Positions 60,565 through 64,000 of a stretch of DNA of 64,000 nt are shown here, in pieces. The notes under the pieces were generated by a model that did no database searches, was not told the origin of the DNA, and saw only the letters and a program-made list of their open reading frames with translations. The position numbers were made by a program, and so were the translations under genes. Position 1 is the first letter of the stretch. The number at the start of each line of letters is the position of its first letter. The DNA lies in contig NC_007498.2 of the NCBI RefSeq assembly GCF_000012885.1, positions 1,426,001 to 1,490,000 on the forward strand. Reading direction: 5' to 3'. The DNA comes from Syntrophotalea carbinolica DSM 2380. GTDB lineage: Bacteria; Desulfobacterota; Desulfuromonadia; Desulfuromonadales; Syntrophotaleaceae.

Positions 60565-61830
60565 ATGACTCGGAAAATCAGCGTTATATGCGCACCTGCG
60601 CCCAAACCCAATCCCGGCATGGCCAGTGTCGATCTCGCTTTCCATGCATTAAGCCGTCGGCATGGGTTTGCCGATCAGGTAACCTTTTATCAGCTTTACA
60701 CCGCCGATGAGTTGCATGCACAAGCTGGAGATGAGCTGCAAAAGGAAGTGCGTATCCGGCAGAGCCTGCCGTTTGCCTACCAGAATTTTCGCAATCGTCT
60801 GGAAGATGTTTTCTCCAGTGACCGGATCGTGTTTTGGGGCGACTTTCTGCATAGTGCGGATTATCATGTGGCGGCTGCGCGACGCCTGGTAAAAATCGGC
60901 CTGGTCGATCATGCCGATGATGCTCTTGCGTTGGTAAGGGATCACTATTTTCTACGCCACGCGCCCGCAGAGGTCTGGTCGAAGGTCCTGGTTTTCGGCG
61001 GTAACTTGCTCCATAATCGCTCAGCGCATTATAGCGCCGACGATTACGGACCAGAGGCGCAACGATTTTTTCGGCGTGCCGAACAGATCAAGATGCGGGA
61101 TATTTATTCGGCGGCCCGGGTGTCCGAACTGCGCAACGACTATTCTGCGAGTTATCTGGGGTGCGATTGTTCCCTGGTGTTATTGCCAGAGGATTTAAAA
61201 GAGCTGGCCTGCAGCGATCGGCAGAATCCTATTGTTCCCGACACCGGCCGTGTCGGTGTTTTTTTCGGGCGCAATAAATGCCATCCCGGAATCATGGCAC
61301 GTTTTGCGCGCGATCTGTGTCGCAGGTTGGGTAAGCGCGGACAATGGTTGCCGTGGGGCCTGACCAAGGGTTTCGGGCGCATGCGCGACAAGGTTCGTTT
61401 CCGGTTTCCCGGTTTGGAGATTGTGAACCATCCGACGCCGCCGACTCCCGGCGATCTGTACCGGATGCTTGGCAGTTATGAACTGGTGATCTCCGATACC
61501 TATCATGTATGTGTGAATGCCTGGCGTCTGGGGGTTCCCGCGGTGTGCATCGGTCAGGCGGTAGTTTCGGAACAGGACAATATCAACAGCGGCCACGTGT
61601 TCGCCTGGAGGGATAAACGGCAGGTATTCTACGGCATGTACGATGCTCTGGACTATTACGTGTACGCGGAAGAGATCGGGGATCGCCGCTTGCGTGGCCG
61701 AAGGCTCGATCAATTAACCGAATTGCTGCAAACGCCCGTATCCACGCAGGCCGTGCATGCACGCCTGTTGTCAAGTGCCCGCGCCATGGAACAATCGGCG
61801 ATTCGGGCGATTTTGCCTTCACTTCGCTGA
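60565..61830 (+). CDS. Polysaccharide pyruvyltransferase-like protein
   Basis: The 421-residue protein (ATG 60565, GGGGGG upstream; ATG 60544 is an alternative) shows a GT-B-like layout. An N-terminal domain with FWGDFLHSADYH leads to a C-terminal segment ELVISDTYHVCVNAWRLGVPAVCIG, which resembles the conserved end of PF04230 pyruvyltransferases. It also keeps a GVFFGRNKCHPG start of the second domain. It may add a pyruvyl or another acidic group to a core sugar. The family call is by pattern only; a divergent glycosyltransferase is possible. Confidence 0.6.
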   Translation: MTRKISVICAPAPKPNPGMASVDLAFHALSRRHGFADQVTFYQLYTADELHAQAGDELQKEVRIRQSLPFAYQNFRNRLEDVFSSDRIVFWGDFLHSADYHVAAARRLVKIGLVDHADDALALVRDHYFLRHAPAEVWSKVLVFGGNLLHNRSAHYSADDYGPEAQRFFRRAEQIKMRDIYSAARVSELRNDYSASYLGCDCSLVLLPEDLKELACSDRQNPIVPDTGRVGVFFGRNKCHPGIMARFARDLCRRLGKRGQWLPWGLTKGFGRMRDKVRFRFPGLEIVNHPTPPTPGDLYRMLGSYELVISDTYHVCVNAWRLGVPAVCIGQAVVSEQDNINSGHVFAWRDKRQVFYGMYDALDYYVYAEEIGDRRLRGRRLDQLTELLQTPVSTQAVHARLLSSARAMEQSAIRAILPSLR

Positions 61831-61874
61831 CTCTTCGATAATTCAGATTGTTCAACCGGCAAGGGATACTTGCA

Positions 61875-62777
61875 ATGCAATGGTCTATTATCATTCCCAC
61901 CTACAATTACGGTCGTTATATCGAGCGATGTCTGCTTTCCATTCTCGATCAGTCCGGCGAGGATTACGAAATCGTGGTTGTCGACGACGGTTCCACGGAC
62001 GATACCCGCGACGTTATCAAGACCTTTATGCAAAAACACAAGCTACCCGTCGGTCGCCTGCGCCTTTTGCATCAATCCAATCAAGGCCCCGCGGCTGCGC
62101 GAAATCATGGTATTGCCAAGGCCAGGGGGGATTTCATCTGGTTCCTTGATTCCGATGACCGCCTGGCCCCCAATGCCCTTGAGCATCTGCGTCTGGCTGT
62201 GGCTCAGCATCCTGACGGCGAGATGTTTTTCGGCGGTTACCGCTCGGTCGCGCAGTCCGGGGTGTCAACGGATAAACTTCCGGGAAATTTGAGTTCCGAC
62301 CGGACGGAAAATTTTCGGCGGTTTCTGCGGAAAGATCTCAAAAGTCTCACCACCGGAGCCGTGGTCATTCGCAAGGCGGCTCTGGGGGAGCTTCGGTTTC
62401 CCGAAGGTATTCATGTCAACGAGGATGTGGTCTTTTTCGGACAGATGATCGCTCGTTGCGATACGTTGGCGATTCCCCAGGTGCTGGTCGAAAAGATACG
62501 TCATCCCGCCAGCTTGCGGGGAAATCTCGATCGTATCGAGGAAACCGGTCTACGTTCCGTCGATGCGCTGTTTGATCCCGCCCGGCTGACCCCCGAGCAA
62601 ATGAAGCTGCGCTCCATGTATCGAGCCAACCGCTGCTTACGCCTGTTTCGTGCACACTACCTGGCTGGCAATCATGCCCGGGCCCGAGCCTATTATGCGC
62701 AGGCACTGCAAACCTCCCCCCGCTGTTTGTTCAAGGGCTCGTATCTGTTGAAGTTTTTGCTGTGCCTGGGCAAATAA
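61875..62777 (+). CDS. Family 2 glycosyltransferase
   Basis: This is a soluble GT-A enzyme of 300 residues (ATG 61875, AAGGGA upstream). The nucleotide-sugar fold shows IIIPTYNYGRYIERCLLSILDQS, VVVDDGSTDDT, NQGPAAARNHGIAKARGDFIWFLDSDD (DxD motif) and a conserved HVNEDVVFFG acceptor segment. It probably extends the outer core or O-chain. The acceptor and donor cannot be read from sequence. Confidence 0.92.
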   Translation: MQWSIIIPTYNYGRYIERCLLSILDQSGEDYEIVVVDDGSTDDTRDVIKTFMQKHKLPVGRLRLLHQSNQGPAAARNHGIAKARGDFIWFLDSDDRLAPNALEHLRLAVAQHPDGEMFFGGYRSVAQSGVSTDKLPGNLSSDRTENFRRFLRKDLKSLTTGAVVIRKAALGELRFPEGIHVNEDVVFFGQMIARCDTLAIPQVLVEKIRHPASLRGNLDRIEETGLRSVDALFDPARLTPEQMKLRSMYRANRCLRLFRAHYLAGNHARARAYYAQALQTSPRCLFKGSYLLKFLLCLGK

Positions 62778-62803
62778 AAGACACCATAACGATAAAATCA
62801 CGG

Positions 62804-62832
62804 TTGTCAGAACGATTTTTTGCCCCTATGAT
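62804..62832 (+). promoter_or_regulatory. Strong-looking sigma-70 promoter before the last gene
   Basis: TTGTCA and TATGAT are separated by exactly 17 bases. It would start a leader of about 210 bases before the kinase-like gene, making this gene separately transcribed from the core operon. A weak hairpin with a T-run (62794-62822) overlaps the -35 region and may end the upstream transcript. Confidence 0.6.
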
Positions 62833-63052
62833 AGCTTGTTTTTCCCGTACTGTTCGTGATGCGTTCATTTGCGGATGCTTTTTATTCGATCTTCAGTTGC
62901 GCTTGAACCCCGTTGTCGGATAAAAGCTGGTGGCGTGTGGCGCCTGATTTAGCACGGGGTGAGTGGTATTCGCTGACCTTATGGCGGCAAGCTGCGATCG
63001 ATACCTCAAGTACATGAGCGGGATGCAAAGGTTGAGAGGAAAATCAGGTTCG

Positions 63053-64000
63053 ATGTTATGTGCCAAAACACCACCAACAACTGTCTGGCTTTATCGATCC
63101 AGCCGTTCGGTCGCTGCCGATACCTGCGAGGTGGTATCTGTTGTTTCCCCGAGGGGACACCTGTTCCACCGAGTCGCGCGTCGCACACAGCGGTTTCTGC
63201 GACACCTTGAAAACTGCGGGTGTCCGGCCTGGGGTGTCGTGGGTGTCGGGGTGCAGAGTGCCGGGTGGTTATCCGAGCGCATTGTTTTTCAGACACGGTC
63301 TGTCGGCAAGGCACTCCCCCTGGAGGCCTATTGGAATGGTGCATACGGTGATTTGACTGCTGCCGATAAGCGCCGGTTTGTTCGGGTTCTGGGGCGCTTT
63401 CTGCATCGTCTGCACGATGCCGGCATTGCTTTTGATCACCGTCTCTGGGGTGAGTTGCTGGTTGATGCGCAAAGATCGGAGATCTCCTTTGGGCTTTATG
63501 GTCATCCGCCGGGCCGTTGGGGAAAAGCGTTATCCGATAGACAACGTATGGTTTCCCTGGCCTCTTTGTATGCTTCGGTTTTTGGTCGTGCCAGCCGATC
63601 CGAGAGGTGGCGACTCATTACGGCTTATCTCGGTCCTCAAGTCAGCCGGGCGCTGCGACGCAGATGGTTAAAAGGGCTGCAGGCCCGCTGTCTCAGGCAG
63701 GCCAGGCGTTTATGGTCCCGGCAGGCTCGGCGCTGTTTTGGCATCAATGACGATTTTGTCAGAGAAAACCGTCAGGGCTACGATGTTTATCGCCAGCGCG
63801 GCGCCGAAGCTGAGGCCGCTTTACGCGCTTTGCTGCCGGATCCCGATCAGGCTTTCGAAAATGCCGTGATCTATAAACCGGGCAGTCGTACGCATGCCGG
63901 GCATGTTGTGCTGGGTGGGCGTTCTTATTTTTTAAAACGCTACAATCGTCGCGGTCTGTTTTACAGTTTGGTCCGTTTCGGTCGTTTTTCCCGCGCCCGC
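63053..64000 (+). CDS. Kinase-like protein with two units, 3' end cut by window (316 codons seen)
   Basis: The frame has no stop to the right edge, so it is easy to miss. ATG 63053 is tentative (AGAGGA about 13 bases upstream); ATG 62981, 63014 and 63023 are in frame too. Residues about 100-200 resemble the C-lobe of WaaP-like kinases (VLGRFLHRLHDAGIAFDH), but the HQD-type catalytic motif and the later LIDLQR Asp are absent. From about 270 a second unit starts with YKPGSRTHAGHVVLGGRSYFLKRYNRRG, matching the N-lobe with its beta-3 Lys of the 59.7 kb kinase. The product may pair a degenerate kinase with an active one. Confidence 0.75.
   Translation, partial: MLCAKTPPTTVWLYRSSRSVAADTCEVVSVVSPRGHLFHRVARRTQRFLRHLENCGCPAWGVVGVGVQSAGWLSERIVFQTRSVGKALPLEAYWNGAYGDLTAADKRRFVRVLGRFLHRLHDAGIAFDHRLWGELLVDAQRSEISFGLYGHPPGRWGKALSDRQRMVSLASLYASVFGRASRSERWRLITAYLGPQVSRALRRRWLKGLQARCLRQARRLWSRQARRCFGINDDFVRENRQGYDVYRQRGAEAEAALRALLPDPDQAFENAVIYKPGSRTHAGHVVLGGRSYFLKRYNRRGLFYSLVRFGRFSRAR

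Noticed and set aside
63060-63356. 98-codon plus-strand and overlapping minus-strand frames near the right end
   Set aside because: They overlap the longer open frame that continues to the window edge and contains kinase-like motifs; they carry no motif themselves.

Overview
The window reads as a chromosomal segment of a Gram-negative anaerobe of the Desulfuromonadales type (Geobacter, Desulfuromonas, or Pelobacter/Syntrophotalea). This placement is inference. It rests on the gene order phoH - 7TM-HD phosphodiesterase - ybeY - dgkA/PAP2 - CBS - lnt, on a 2-oxoacid:ferredoxin oxidoreductase, and on a stand-alone acylating aldehyde dehydrogenase that suggests fermentative aldehyde metabolism. 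Nothing indicates a prophage, plasmid, integron, IS element or CRISPR array. No tRNA or rRNA gene was found.

Layout. Positions 1-4.2 kb hold the end of guaB, guaA, a WYL-type regulator, a small unknown gene and maf. Positions 4.4-13 kb hold dnaE, accA, an RlpA-like lipoprotein, an HDOD-GGDEF signalling protein, a 66-residue unknown and glycerate kinase. Positions 13-18.7 kb hold an unknown helical-repeat protein and tgt on the minus strand, ftsH on the plus strand, and eno on the minus strand; ftsH and eno converge on a perfect palindromic terminator. Positions 19.1-26 kb are an RNA-maintenance and envelope operon ending in lnt.

Positions 26.2-37.4 kb are the metabolic, more accessory part. 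A Leu/Glu/Phe/Val dehydrogenase, a three-gene 2-oxoacid:ferredoxin oxidoreductase with fused gamma and delta subunits, and an acyl-CoA ligase run on the plus strand. A second acyl-CoA ligase with its XRE-cupin regulator, an orphan trpB and an EamA exporter run on the minus strand. A MITE-like inverted-repeat element lies between the dehydrogenase and the oxidoreductase. An acylating aldehyde dehydrogenase with its own terminator follows, behind a 0.7 kb AT-rich intergenic region.

From 39.7 kb to the right edge almost everything is on the plus strand. First come prfB, with an intact programmed +1 frameshift, and lysS. A long envelope block follows: lolC/E, lolD, bamA, skp, lpxD, fabZ, lpxA, gnnA, gnnB, lpxB, msbA, waaA, lpxK, a Trm112-like gene, two heptosyltransferases, a WaaP-family kinase, a pyruvyltransferase-like protein, a family 2 glycosyltransferase, and a second kinase-like gene cut by the window end. 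The GnnA/GnnB-type pair between lpxA and lpxB predicts lipid A built on 2,3-diamino-2,3-dideoxyglucose with amide-linked primary acyl chains. The last gene has no stop codon in the window and was found by translating the frame by hand.
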